NCBI GenBank assembly: GCA_017609225.1
Contig: JAFCEK010000006.1
Coordinates: 1-31,932 of the forward strand
DNA: 31,932 nucleotides
Direction of reading: 5' to 3'
Source of the DNA: Candidatus Aenigmatarchaeota archaeon
Lineage (GTDB): Archaea > Aenigmatarchaeota > Aenigmatarchaeia > QMZP01
How positions within the stretch are numbered: position 1 is the first letter of the stretch; each line of letters starts with the position of its first letter. Below are positions 16,906 to 23,761 of the stretch, piece after piece. The position numbers were made by a program, and so were the translations under genes. Below the pieces are notes generated by a model, which was not told the origin of the DNA, did not search any database, and was given only the letters and a program-made list of their open reading frames with translations.

Positions 16906-17016
16906 ATGAAGGCACAGGCAACACTAAAGGATTATACACCATTTATTATTTTCGCTGCAATTGTTCTCGCGCTCCTGTTATTTTATGCAGCTAATAAATT
17001 CGGGTTGTTGACTTGA
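16906..17016 (+). CDS. 36-residue membrane microprotein
   Basis: The frame reads MKAQATLKDYTPFIIFAAIV, then a hydrophobic run and YAANKFGLLT before TGA. A single membrane helix fills about residues 12-29. TATA spacing supports the start. Its stop overlaps the ATG of the next microprotein by one base, so the pair is translationally coupled. No Lys-Gly cleavage site is present. Function unknown; position suggests a part of the pilin-like system. Confidence 0.55.
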   Translation: MKAQATLKDYTPFIIFAAIVLALLLFYAANKFGLLT

Positions 17017-17138
17017 TGAGCAATAAAAAAGGCCAGATAATTGCAGAGAATCTTTTCATGATAATACTGATAGTTCTGGCCATATTGGCTGTTATTTTTG
17101 TGGCAACTTTTATTCTTCCAAGATTTCTGGGAATTTAG
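17016..17138 (+). CDS. 40-residue pilin-like protein with KKGQ class III signal
   Basis: The frame reads MSNKKGQIIAENLFMII and continues as one hydrophobic helix to LPRFLGI. Lys-Lys-Gly followed by Gln, with Glu five residues after the Gly, is close to the archaeal prepilin peptidase (EppA) consensus. The mature product would be only about 34 residues and almost all helix, like a stripped-down pilin. It overlaps the stop of the preceding microprotein and lies 35 bases before the next gene. Confidence 0.6.
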   Translation: MSNKKGQIIAENLFMIILIVLAILAVIFVATFILPRFLGI

Positions 17139-17173
17139 GAGAACTATTTTATAGCCGAAAACAAATATTAATT

Positions 17174-17743
17174 ATGAAAGGTGGCCTGGATTTTTTTGTT
17201 TTTGTGTTAGCATCTGTTGTAATTGGCATAATTATACTTACGATTTTTCCAAGGATATACGCTGAAGTATTTCTTACACCGTGTTTCAAGAATGGTTTAA
17301 AGGAGGCAAGGAACCTGTTGGATGCAGCAGAAAAGGGAAATGAATATACACTAACTGTTAACGGGGAGTGTGTTAAGGAGATTGTTATAACAGGTATTGG
17401 AGGCAGGGATGAGTGTGCCAATCTTTGTGCTGAGATATTTGTAGGAAGCGTCTGGGCATCTGCCAAGAATAAATGTATTGAAAATTGTGCAAAATGCAAA
17501 GGCCCTCAGGTTAAGGGCCAGGTTTTGGTGGTTCCTGATACATCTGGCTTCTGGAGCTACTTCAAGGAATCAAAAGATACATTTCAGGAGAGATGGCTTC
17601 ATAGTGTTTTTTGCTATTCCACAGGAACAGAAATTATTGGTACAACAAGTTTTCCGGGGGAGAAGGGTAAAATGAAATTATATTGTGTCACATTCAGGGG
17701 TGAAGATGCGGTTAGTGTAAGCAGCAGGGACGGAAGGTGCTGA
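17174..17743 (+). CDS. Cys-rich pilin-like protein
   Basis: A 189-residue protein opening MKG-GLDFFVFVLASVVIG, a prepilin-like Lys-Gly followed by a helix to about residue 30. The outside domain has at least ten cysteines, several in close pairs (CANLCAE, CIENCAKC), consistent with disulfides. A TATA-like TTTTATAGC sits about 25 bases before ATG 17174, so this may begin a second transcript. The stop is one base before the ATG of the next gene. No family recognised. Confidence 0.6.
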   Translation: MKGGLDFFVFVLASVVIGIIILTIFPRIYAEVFLTPCFKNGLKEARNLLDAAEKGNEYTLTVNGECVKEIVITGIGGRDECANLCAEIFVGSVWASAKNKCIENCAKCKGPQVKGQVLVVPDTSGFWSYFKESKDTFQERWLHSVFCYSTGTEIIGTTSFPGEKGKMKLYCVTFRGEDAVSVSSRDGRC

Positions 17744-17744
17744 A

Positions 17745-18224
17745 ATGAAAGGTGGTATTGTTGCATGGTTCTATATAATCGGAGTGATTCTGATATTTTT
17801 TATGGCCATACTGGTTGCTTTCAAAACCGTAGATATAACAAAAAGTCCCGAGGTCGGTGCTGCAAAATTGTCAACCTCAATACCATTATACATAAACGTT
17901 CTTTCTGCTGTTGATGAAGGTTCTGTATCAATAAAGGCAGACAGAAGGTATGATATAGAGATAGACCATAAAGGGATTATTGGTGTTTTCAGGAGAAAAG
18001 GTCATTATCTTATTGTAACCCCGTACAAAGAGGTTTCTGTTCATGATCCTACTGGAGGAACAGAAAAGAAAATAGAAAAGGGTGAAGAGGAAGCGGTTTT
18101 CATTCTTTCTTATCCAGAGAAAAAATATGAGAGCCTTCTGAAGAAATTCAGTGTTTCTGCTGATGAGAGTATCTGTGTAGAGAAGACGCTCAATAATAAA
18201 TACCCAGAGGTGAGCAAGTGCTAA
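17745..18224 (+). CDS. Pilin-like protein
   Basis: A 159-residue protein opening MKG-GIVAWFYIIGVILIFF, with one membrane helix to about residue 27. The rest is a soluble beta-rich domain ending in Cys. It begins one base after the preceding stop and overlaps the next gene by seven bases. The N-terminus matches its neighbours although the outside domains are unrelated by eye. Function unknown beyond the shared prepilin-like layout. Confidence 0.6.
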   Translation: MKGGIVAWFYIIGVILIFFMAILVAFKTVDITKSPEVGAAKLSTSIPLYINVLSAVDEGSVSIKADRRYDIEIDHKGIIGVFRRKGHYLIVTPYKEVSVHDPTGGTEKKIEKGEEEAVFILSYPEKKYESLLKKFSVSADESICVEKTLNNKYPEVSKC

Positions 18225-18634
18225 AGGGAGAGCTTGGAGAGGAGACTGCAATAGCAATAGCGACTATCATATTTGTTACAACAATATTAGTTTGCCTGGG
18301 TATAATAGGGCTTATGCTTTTGAACGTTGAAGCTAGTGTAAAGACCATCAGGGAGGACTTGGACGTGATTGATGTTTCACATATAATAAAGTCATGCCTG
18401 AGCGCAGAGAATGTTATTTTGATGGAAAGTATTACTGAAGGAAATAAGATAAAATCTGATAGTGTAGAGGTTTGTGGATTCACAGGTCATGCCTCTGTCA
18501 AAATAAAAGATATTGAGACAGGCAATATATGGGAGTATGGGAGAGAAAGAGGTTTGCCTTACACTCTATATGTAACAGTAATGGTTAATGGGGAAAGGCA
18601 TATGGGTGAGATGAATGTCACATACAAAGCTTAA
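18218..18634 (+). CDS. Pilin-like protein (GTG start)
   Basis: A 138-residue protein starting at GTG 18218 with GAGGTGAG just upstream as Shine-Dalgarno site. The N-terminus MLKG-ELGEETAIAIATIIF has the Lys-Gly site followed by Glu residues and then a hydrophobic helix to about residue 36. The soluble domain has two cysteines. It overlaps the preceding gene by seven bases and the following one by 20. Confidence 0.6.
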   Translation: MLKGELGEETAIAIATIIFVTTILVCLGIIGLMLLNVEASVKTIREDLDVIDVSHIIKSCLSAENVILMESITEGNKIKSDSVEVCGFTGHASVKIKDIETGNIWEYGRERGLPYTLYVTVMVNGERHMGEMNVTYKA

Positions 18635-19064
18635 GGGAGCAATAAGTGGTTTGCCTGTGCTTTTGATTGTTGCAGGGTTTATAATAGCAGTTTTTTTGTT
18701 ATTCCAGTATATAGGTTTTCTGAAGCTTATATTGAATATAAAAGGCCAGGTTGATATTATTGTGGATATTGAGGATAAGGGCACAGCATTTGTAAGTTTC
18801 CTAAATTCAGGTAAAAAAATAAACTATATGGAGGTTCTGGGGGATTTGAATGCCACAAATTATGAGGAAAATACTGAATTAATGGGGTATATCAATGATG
18901 TGGGGAATACACTGGATAAAATAGAGTCCAGACTTATTGTTTACGGAAAAGACAGCGAAAACAGAGGAATTGAGCTCAAGAAATGGGGTGAAATTTCAGG
19001 TGATACTGTATGTGTGGATATTGCGCTTCCAGGAAGGAAGAAAGGGGAGGTTTGTACAAAATGA
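18615..19064 (+). CDS. Pilin-like protein
   Basis: A 149-residue protein starting inside the end of the preceding gene. Its N-terminus reads MSHTKLKG-AISGLPVLLIVAGF: a Lys-Gly site after a slightly longer charged head, then a helix to about residue 36. The remaining domain is mixed charged with cysteines near the end. The stop overlaps the next ATG (ATGA). Function unknown; clearly part of the same operon. Confidence 0.6.
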   Translation: MSHTKLKGAISGLPVLLIVAGFIIAVFLLFQYIGFLKLILNIKGQVDIIVDIEDKGTAFVSFLNSGKKINYMEVLGDLNATNYEENTELMGYINDVGNTLDKIESRLIVYGKDSENRGIELKKWGEISGDTVCVDIALPGRKKGEVCTK

Positions 19065-20122
19065 AGGGGTTTAGTTCGGTATTGTATGCAGCTGCCCTGA
19101 TCTCTGTAGTCCTGGTGTTAATGGGTTTGTTTAGTGGTATTTTTGGTCAGTCAAGGATAGCTGAGATTGAACTAAAACAGGATGTTTACAGTATGTCCAA
19201 TGCACTGGACGCTGCGAAGGTTTATTTGCATACAGCCTTAAGGTACTCGGTTTACCAGGGCATTTATGACAGCTTCAGGAACGGATGCAGGAAAAACTCT
19301 GATTTAAAATACTGGTATGACAGCAGCAACGCTGATGTGAAGCCTCCATCAGAAAATGAGATGCTGGATGACCTGAGAATGGAGATACTGGAAAACCTTA
19401 ACAAATACGCGGAGAATAACTACAATTTCATGGATTATTCTGTCTATCTTCCAGCATATACTATTGTGTACATAGAAAGGGATGCGCCTGTGTTTTCCGC
19501 ATTCTCGGAGCAGGATGATGTTCCAAGGATAAGCAAAACCATTAAGGAAAGGGGTGAAAGCATAACGCTTAAAGCTGATTCCTCGCTGGCTGAAAAAATA
19601 GATTTCGATTATTCCGGGCTGTACACCAAAGGCAAAGAGATTCTGGACATGCTAAAAGCCAACCTGCAGGCAATAGAAAGCGAGCTGGAATCGGAGCGCT
19701 GGGCAACAGGCTGGGATAATGTTGATTTTATGGAAGGGGAGAGCTGCTCTGATGTATTCTTTTCTGTTTCAGCTGATGACAAACTTATTTCAGGGACAGA
19801 TTCAGCAGAGGAGTATCTCAAATCATTCATTGAGGAAAATTTCAGGGCTGGCATTGCAGGGGATGACAATTATGATGTTGTGCTTGATCTGATACCCCTG
19901 CCCTATTCAGGAGACAGGCCCATAAAGATAAGCATAACCCAGGAAATCAAGGACACAAACAAAATGCAGATAAGCTGCAGGTACATGTATGATATGGATT
20001 TTGATGTGGAGGTAAATATAACCTATAAAGGCATGGAGCTGCCTGTCTTTAATGGAACGCAAACAGCATTCAGTCCTGTAAGCCTTGTGTTTTACGCAAG
20101 GGAGGCATGGGAAAAAACTTAA
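19061..20122 (+). CDS. Large pilin-like surface protein
   Basis: I place the start at ATG 19061, giving 353 residues, because GGGGAGG lies just upstream and the N-terminus then reads MKG-FSSVLYAAALISVVL like its neighbours; a longer frame from 19010 would bury this signal. After the helix (about 5-25) comes a long outside domain rich in Glu, Asp and Tyr with few cysteines. It is the last gene of the operon and overlaps its predecessor by four bases. No known family recognised. It could be the major subunit or an adhesin. Confidence 0.6.
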   Translation: MKGFSSVLYAAALISVVLVLMGLFSGIFGQSRIAEIELKQDVYSMSNALDAAKVYLHTALRYSVYQGIYDSFRNGCRKNSDLKYWYDSSNADVKPPSENEMLDDLRMEILENLNKYAENNYNFMDYSVYLPAYTIVYIERDAPVFSAFSEQDDVPRISKTIKERGESITLKADSSLAEKIDFDYSGLYTKGKEILDMLKANLQAIESELESERWATGWDNVDFMEGESCSDVFFSVSADDKLISGTDSAEEYLKSFIEENFRAGIAGDDNYDVVLDLIPLPYSGDRPIKISITQEIKDTNKMQISCRYMYDMDFDVEVNITYKGMELPVFNGTQTAFSPVSLVFYAREAWEKT

Positions 20123-20226
20123 AAAACTAATGTTACAATATACAATAACAGACCATTAACAAAGATTTCAAGATAATGCAAGTGATGTGCTAAAGGCCGC
20201 TTCAAAGGGCCGATAGCTAAACAAGT

Positions 20227-20233
20227 GGAGGTG
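20227..20233 (+). promoter_or_regulatory. Shine-Dalgarno site deciding the alba start
   Basis: GGAGGTG ends six bases before ATG 20240. An upstream in-frame GTG at 20225 would start inside or before this site and is therefore unlikely. Confidence 0.6.
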
Positions 20234-20239
20234 CTTTAT

Positions 20240-20581
20240 ATGGCAGAAGAACAGGCAAATGCAGAAAAAACTGAAAAGGCAGAAGTCAAAGAAGAAAAAC
20301 CAAAGGCAGCGAAAGCTGATGACAACGTTGTTTACATAGGAAAAAAGCCAACAATGAGCTATGTGCTTGCAGTAATGACACAGCTGCAGAGCGGAATGAA
20401 TGAGGTGCTTATAAAGGCAAGAGGCAGAAGCATTTCAAGGGCAGTGGACGTTGCTGAGGTTGTAAAAAACAAATTTATGGACGGTGTAAAAAGGGAGATT
20501 GACATAGGAACAGACACTGTTCAGGACAAGGAAAACAAGAAACTGAACATTTCAACAATCAGCATAAAAATATCAAAATAA
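20240..20581 (+). CDS. Alba chromatin/RNA-binding protein
   Basis: A 113-residue Alba-family protein; these small dimeric proteins coat archaeal DNA and RNA. After a charged Ala/Lys/Glu-rich head of about 27 residues comes DNVVYIGKKPTMSYVLAVMT, then the conserved GMNEVLIKARGRSISRAVDV with the RNA/DNA-contacting Lys, and a C-terminal beta hairpin. The start at 20240 is set by the strong Shine-Dalgarno GGAGGTG. The charged head is longer than in most Alba proteins. A set of hairpins with a U-rich tail follows the gene. Confidence 0.92.
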   Translation: MAEEQANAEKTEKAEVKEEKPKAAKADDNVVYIGKKPTMSYVLAVMTQLQSGMNEVLIKARGRSISRAVDVAEVVKNKFMDGVKREIDIGTDTVQDKENKKLNISTISIKISK

Positions 20582-20582
20582 A

Positions 20583-20670
20583 TGGCCTGACAAGCCATAA
20601 GCAGTTATTGCGGCAATAACCGGAATTTCAGAGGTCTGGAAACAGACTTCTGTTTATTTTATTTTTTATT
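20583..20670 (+). terminator. Three tandem hairpins and U-rich tract after alba
   Basis: Hairpin 1: TGGC (20583-20586) with GCCA (20594-20597). Hairpin 2: GTTATTG (20604-20610) with CAATAAC (20614-20620), loop CGG. Hairpin 3: AGAGGTCTG (20630-20638) with CAGACTTCT (20643-20651), one G-U pair, GAAA tetraloop, followed by a T-rich stretch to 20670. This could be a terminator with a stabilising 3' end, or a separate small RNA. Confidence 0.5.
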
Positions 20671-20970
20671 ATGTTAATTAATAGTATGGTTAGAAACAAT
20701 CACTCAAAAACTGAAATTTTAGGGGTTACAGTAACAATTATAGCTGGGCTGCTTGGAATTTATGGGCAAACTGTTAATCCGGAAGCTGGGTTTGTATTTT
20801 TCTTTACATTACTTATAGCCATATTACTCTATTATGTTATTTCATATCCTATAGACATATTCAAGAAAAGAATGAAACAGGTTGATAAAAATACTAATGA
20901 ACTAAAGGGTATACGAAAAGAATTGAATGATATTAAGAAAGAATTAGATATTTATGGGGAAAATCTCTAA
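20671..20970 (+). CDS. Two-span membrane protein with coiled-coil tail
   Basis: A 99-residue protein with two membrane segments (about residues 16-33 and 40-58) joined by a short loop, then a Lys/Glu-rich amphipathic helix (QVDKNTNELKGIRKELNDIKKEL) that looks like a coiled coil. ATG 20671 or an in-frame ATG at 20686 could be the start. Codons are AT-rich. No family recognised; the layout suggests a small membrane-bound oligomerising protein. Confidence 0.5.
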   Translation: MLINSMVRNNHSKTEILGVTVTIIAGLLGIYGQTVNPEAGFVFFFTLLIAILLYYVISYPIDIFKKRMKQVDKNTNELKGIRKELNDIKKELDIYGENL

Positions 20971-21011
20971 TATAAATATGAGATTATCTGTTTTGGAAAA
21001 GGAGCGAAAAA

Positions 21012-21101
21012 ATGAAAGCGGTCATAGATCCTAGATTAGTTTCAATTATTATAATAATAATTTTATTAGTTCTTTATCTTAGAAGTATCGGATGGGTATA
21101 A
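21012..21101 (+). CDS. 29-residue membrane microprotein
   Basis: The frame reads MKAVIDPRLVSIIIIII and ends LYLRSIGWV. A run of six Ile and further Leu/Val makes one membrane helix. AAGGAGCG lies 6-7 bases before the ATG, a good Shine-Dalgarno match, which is why I accept so short a frame. It follows the two-span protein by about 40 bases on the same strand. Confidence 0.4.
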   Translation: MKAVIDPRLVSIIIIIILLVLYLRSIGWV

Positions 21102-21105
21102 TTAT

Positions 21106-21438
21106 TTATTTTTTTCCTGACTTTATGGTGCCTGTTACCTTTGTGACATGGAAAACAACCCTGCTGTCGCCTATCTGATGTATCAGCGCCAGCCCCATTT
21201 TTACGGAATCCACGAATTTTACAGAGCATCTTATGAATCCTGTTTTCTGTCTGGCGTTCCACAGGTTTTTGATTATCCATACATTTGCCCTGGCAAGGTC
21301 TTTCTCACCCAGCCATTTCTCCAGGGAATCTGTTATGGCATTCCTGACATTGGAAAAATCCAGGGCGCCATCAGAATGTATTCTGAAAACAACATATCTT
21401 TTTTTCTCTCTCAGACTGGGCCTGGTTTTGAGGTTCAT
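21106..21438 (-). CDS. rnp2: RNase P protein component Pop5/Rnp2
   Basis: A 110-residue Pop5 homologue, a protein subunit of archaeal RNase P, which trims the 5' leader from tRNA precursors. Evidence is RPSLREKKRYVVFRI at the start and TGFIRCSVKFVDSVKMGLALIHQIG in the second half, in family order. I start at ATG 21438; an upstream in-frame TTG at 21447 is possible. It is divergent from the MazG-like gene across an AT-rich promoter region. Confidence 0.85.
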   Translation of the reverse strand: MNLKTRPSLREKKRYVVFRIHSDGALDFSNVRNAITDSLEKWLGEKDLARANVWIIKNLWNARQKTGFIRCSVKFVDSVKMGLALIHQIGDSRVVFHVTKVTGTIKSGKK

Positions 21439-21491
21439 AAAAAACAACTCAATGTCTGTATATTATATAATCTTTTAATAAAATATATATC

Positions 21492-21809
21492 ATGGAACTT
21501 AATGAAGCCCTCAGGAAGACAAGGGAGGTTGCTGAAGCTATAGACAGGAAAAAGGGAATTCGCTGGGATGCGAAAATAATGTTTATTAACCTTGTGGAGG
21601 AGGTAGGGGAGCTTGCCAATGCGCTGATTGTGGAGCATGGCAACAAACCCGAAAAAAGAAGGAAGTATGATTTAACTGATTCTGTCTGCGATATACTTTA
21701 TGCGCTGCTGATGATTGCAGCACTGTACAGGATTGACCTTGACAGGGAATACCAGAAGGTTCTGAATGAGATAAAAGAAAGAGGTGAGAAGGGGGAATTT
21801 AGTGATTAA
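21492..21809 (+). CDS. MazG-like nucleotide pyrophosphohydrolase
   Basis: A 105-residue all-helical protein with the MazG-type metal motif: Glu36, Glu37 and Glu40 in NLVEEVGELANAL and Asp63/Asp67 in DLTDSVCDILY. Such enzymes hydrolyse (d)NTPs to monophosphates, often as house-cleaners. Single-domain length matches the short MazG-like branch. It has AT-rich promoter sequence upstream and is followed within two bases by GatA, so the two are probably cotranscribed. Confidence 0.8.
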   Translation: MELNEALRKTREVAEAIDRKKGIRWDAKIMFINLVEEVGELANALIVEHGNKPEKRRKYDLTDSVCDILYALLMIAALYRIDLDREYQKVLNEIKERGEKGEFSD

Positions 21810-21810
21810 A

Positions 21811-23196
21811 ATGGGCTACAAAATCTCAGTCAGGGAGTTTCTGGAAAACAGGAACATGGATCTGGAGGATTTTTATTCGGTGTTTTTTTCAGGGCTGAAA
21901 AGGATAAACAGGAAGCTGAATCTGTTTGTTGTGATGGAGAAGCCGGGCAGGGCTTCTGCCAGCGGCATGCTTTCGGGGCTGCCTGTTTCTGTTAAGGACT
22001 GCATATGCGTTAAGGGCATGCAGTCAGCTGCAGGCTCAAGAATTCTTGAGGGATACAGGCCACCATTTGATGCAACAGCTGTCAGGAGGGTTAAGGATTC
22101 CGGAGGTGTTATTATTGGCAAGACAAACCAGGATGAATTCGGATTCGGCACATTCTCTGTAAATTCCGGTTTTGGAATTCCAAAAAACCCCATAGACCCG
22201 TCCAGAACATGCGGCGGCTCATCCGGGGGTGCAGCAGGGACTGCAGCTGCCCTGGAGTATCCCCATATAGCGCTTGCAGAGAGCACAGGAGGCTCCATAT
22301 CATGCCCTGCAAGCTTCTGCGGTGTGGTCGGGCTGACCCCGACATACGGGCTGGTTTCCAGGTACGGGCTGATTGATTATGCAAACTCGCTTGACAAGAT
22401 AGGGGCAATAGGGAAACGTGTTTATGATGTGGCTCTCATGCTTTCTGTTATTGCAGGGCATGACAGCAGGGATTTCACAAGCCTTGATATAAAGCCGGAA
22501 AAATACCTGAACAGCCTTGATGCAGGAGTAAAGGGAATGAGAATAGGGGTTCCAAAAGAATATTTTGGTGAAGGTGTTGAGAAGGCTGTTGCTGAATGTG
22601 TATGGAAAGGTATAAAGGAGCTGGAAAATTCAGGGGTAGTGTATGAGGAAATCAGCCTGCCATGCACAGAGCATGCAATACCAGTCTATTACATAATAGC
22701 AGCAGCAGAGGCAAGCACAAACCTTGCAAAATTCTGCGGCATGAGGTATGGTGCATCTGAGCCTGTATCCGGCAGCTTTAATGAATACTTCTCAAAGGTA
22801 AGGAGCAAATATTTCGGCGAGGAGGCAAAAAGAAGGATACTGCTCGGAACATATGCCAGGATGGCTGGCTACAGGGACCAGTACTATCTCAAGGCAATGA
22901 AGGCAAGAACATTGATAATAAATGAGTTCAAAAAGGCATTCAAAAAATTTGATGCGCTGGTTGCCCCCACAATGCCTGTGATTGCACCAAAATTTTCCGA
23001 GATAAAGAGGATGGAGCCTCTGCAGCAGTACATGATGGATATACTGACAGTGGCTCCGAACCTGGCAGGCATTCCCATGCTTTCAGTTCCGTGCGGGAAG
23101 GTTAAGGGCATGCCTGTTGGCATGCATATAATGGGAAACTATCTGGAGGAGAAAAAAATCCTCAGGATTGGGAAGGCAGCAGAGGGATTGGAATGA
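21811..23196 (+). CDS. gatA: Glutamyl-tRNA(Gln)/aspartyl-tRNA(Asn) amidotransferase subunit A
   Basis: A 461-residue amidase of the GatCAB complex, which frees ammonia from glutamine to amidate mischarged Glu-tRNA(Gln) or Asp-tRNA(Asn). The Ser-cisSer-Lys triad is visible as Lys62 (VSVKD), Ser138 (CGGSSGG) and Ser162 (STGGSIS), with spacing like that of known GatA. I start at ATG 21811; in-frame GTG codons at 21784 and 21802 would add up to nine residues and overlap the MazG-like gene. The stop overlaps the GNAT gene (ATGA). No GatC-like frame is next to it. Confidence 0.93.
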   Translation: MGYKISVREFLENRNMDLEDFYSVFFSGLKRINRKLNLFVVMEKPGRASASGMLSGLPVSVKDCICVKGMQSAAGSRILEGYRPPFDATAVRRVKDSGGVIIGKTNQDEFGFGTFSVNSGFGIPKNPIDPSRTCGGSSGGAAGTAAALEYPHIALAESTGGSISCPASFCGVVGLTPTYGLVSRYGLIDYANSLDKIGAIGKRVYDVALMLSVIAGHDSRDFTSLDIKPEKYLNSLDAGVKGMRIGVPKEYFGEGVEKAVAECVWKGIKELENSGVVYEEISLPCTEHAIPVYYIIAAAEASTNLAKFCGMRYGASEPVSGSFNEYFSKVRSKYFGEEAKRRILLGTYARMAGYRDQYYLKAMKARTLIINEFKKAFKKFDALVAPTMPVIAPKFSEIKRMEPLQQYMMDILTVAPNLAGIPMLSVPCGKVKGMPVGMHIMGNYLEEKKILRIGKAAEGLE

Positions 23197-23759
23197 AATT
23201 CAGCCCAGGGAAACCGCTGGAAGAGTTTATGATTGAAAAGAAAGGGAAAACTATTCATGTTAAATTCAGGTATCCCAGGATGTCTGATACTGAGGAAATA
23301 ATGAGGTATATAAATGCTGTTACGAGAGAAACAGAATTCCTGAGAAACAACAAAAGGGTAACAAGGAAAGAGGAGGCAAAATGGCTCAGGGACACAATAA
23401 ACGCAATGAAAACAGGAAAGAAAATCTACATAGTTGCGGAAATAAACGGCAGGATATCAGGCAGCGGCTCGGTTGAATCCATGGGCGGTGCAGGCTCTCA
23501 TGTTGGAATCCTGGGCATTGCTCTCAGGGAAAAATACACAAACATGGGCATCGGAACAAGATTGATAGAGCTGCTGATGAACGAGGCAATAAAGATTGGC
23601 ATTGAAGTTATAAAGCTTTCCCATTACGAAAATAACAAAAGGGCAAGGCATGTTTATGAAAAGCTTGGCTTCCGTCATGCGGGAGTGATACCAAAGGCAA
23701 GGAAAAGCAGAAATGGAAAATATCATGGAGAGGCAATTATGTACAGAATTCTGGTGTGA
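23193..23759 (+). CDS. GNAT-family N-acetyltransferase
   Basis: A 188-residue GNAT acetyltransferase. The acetyl-CoA loop appears as REKYTNMGIGTRLIELL (Gly-x-Gly in motif A), and a typical C-terminal HYENNKRARHVYEKLGFRHAG follows. A 30-residue N-terminal extension precedes the core. It sits between gatA and gatB with overlaps at both ends, so its level is tied to theirs. Substrate unknown; a link to translation or protein modification is suggested only by position. Confidence 0.85.
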   Translation: MKFSPGKPLEEFMIEKKGKTIHVKFRYPRMSDTEEIMRYINAVTRETEFLRNNKRVTRKEEAKWLRDTINAMKTGKKIYIVAEINGRISGSGSVESMGGAGSHVGILGIALREKYTNMGIGTRLIELLMNEAIKIGIEVIKLSHYENNKRARHVYEKLGFRHAGVIPKARKSRNGKYHGEAIMYRILV

Positions 23760-23761
23760 GT

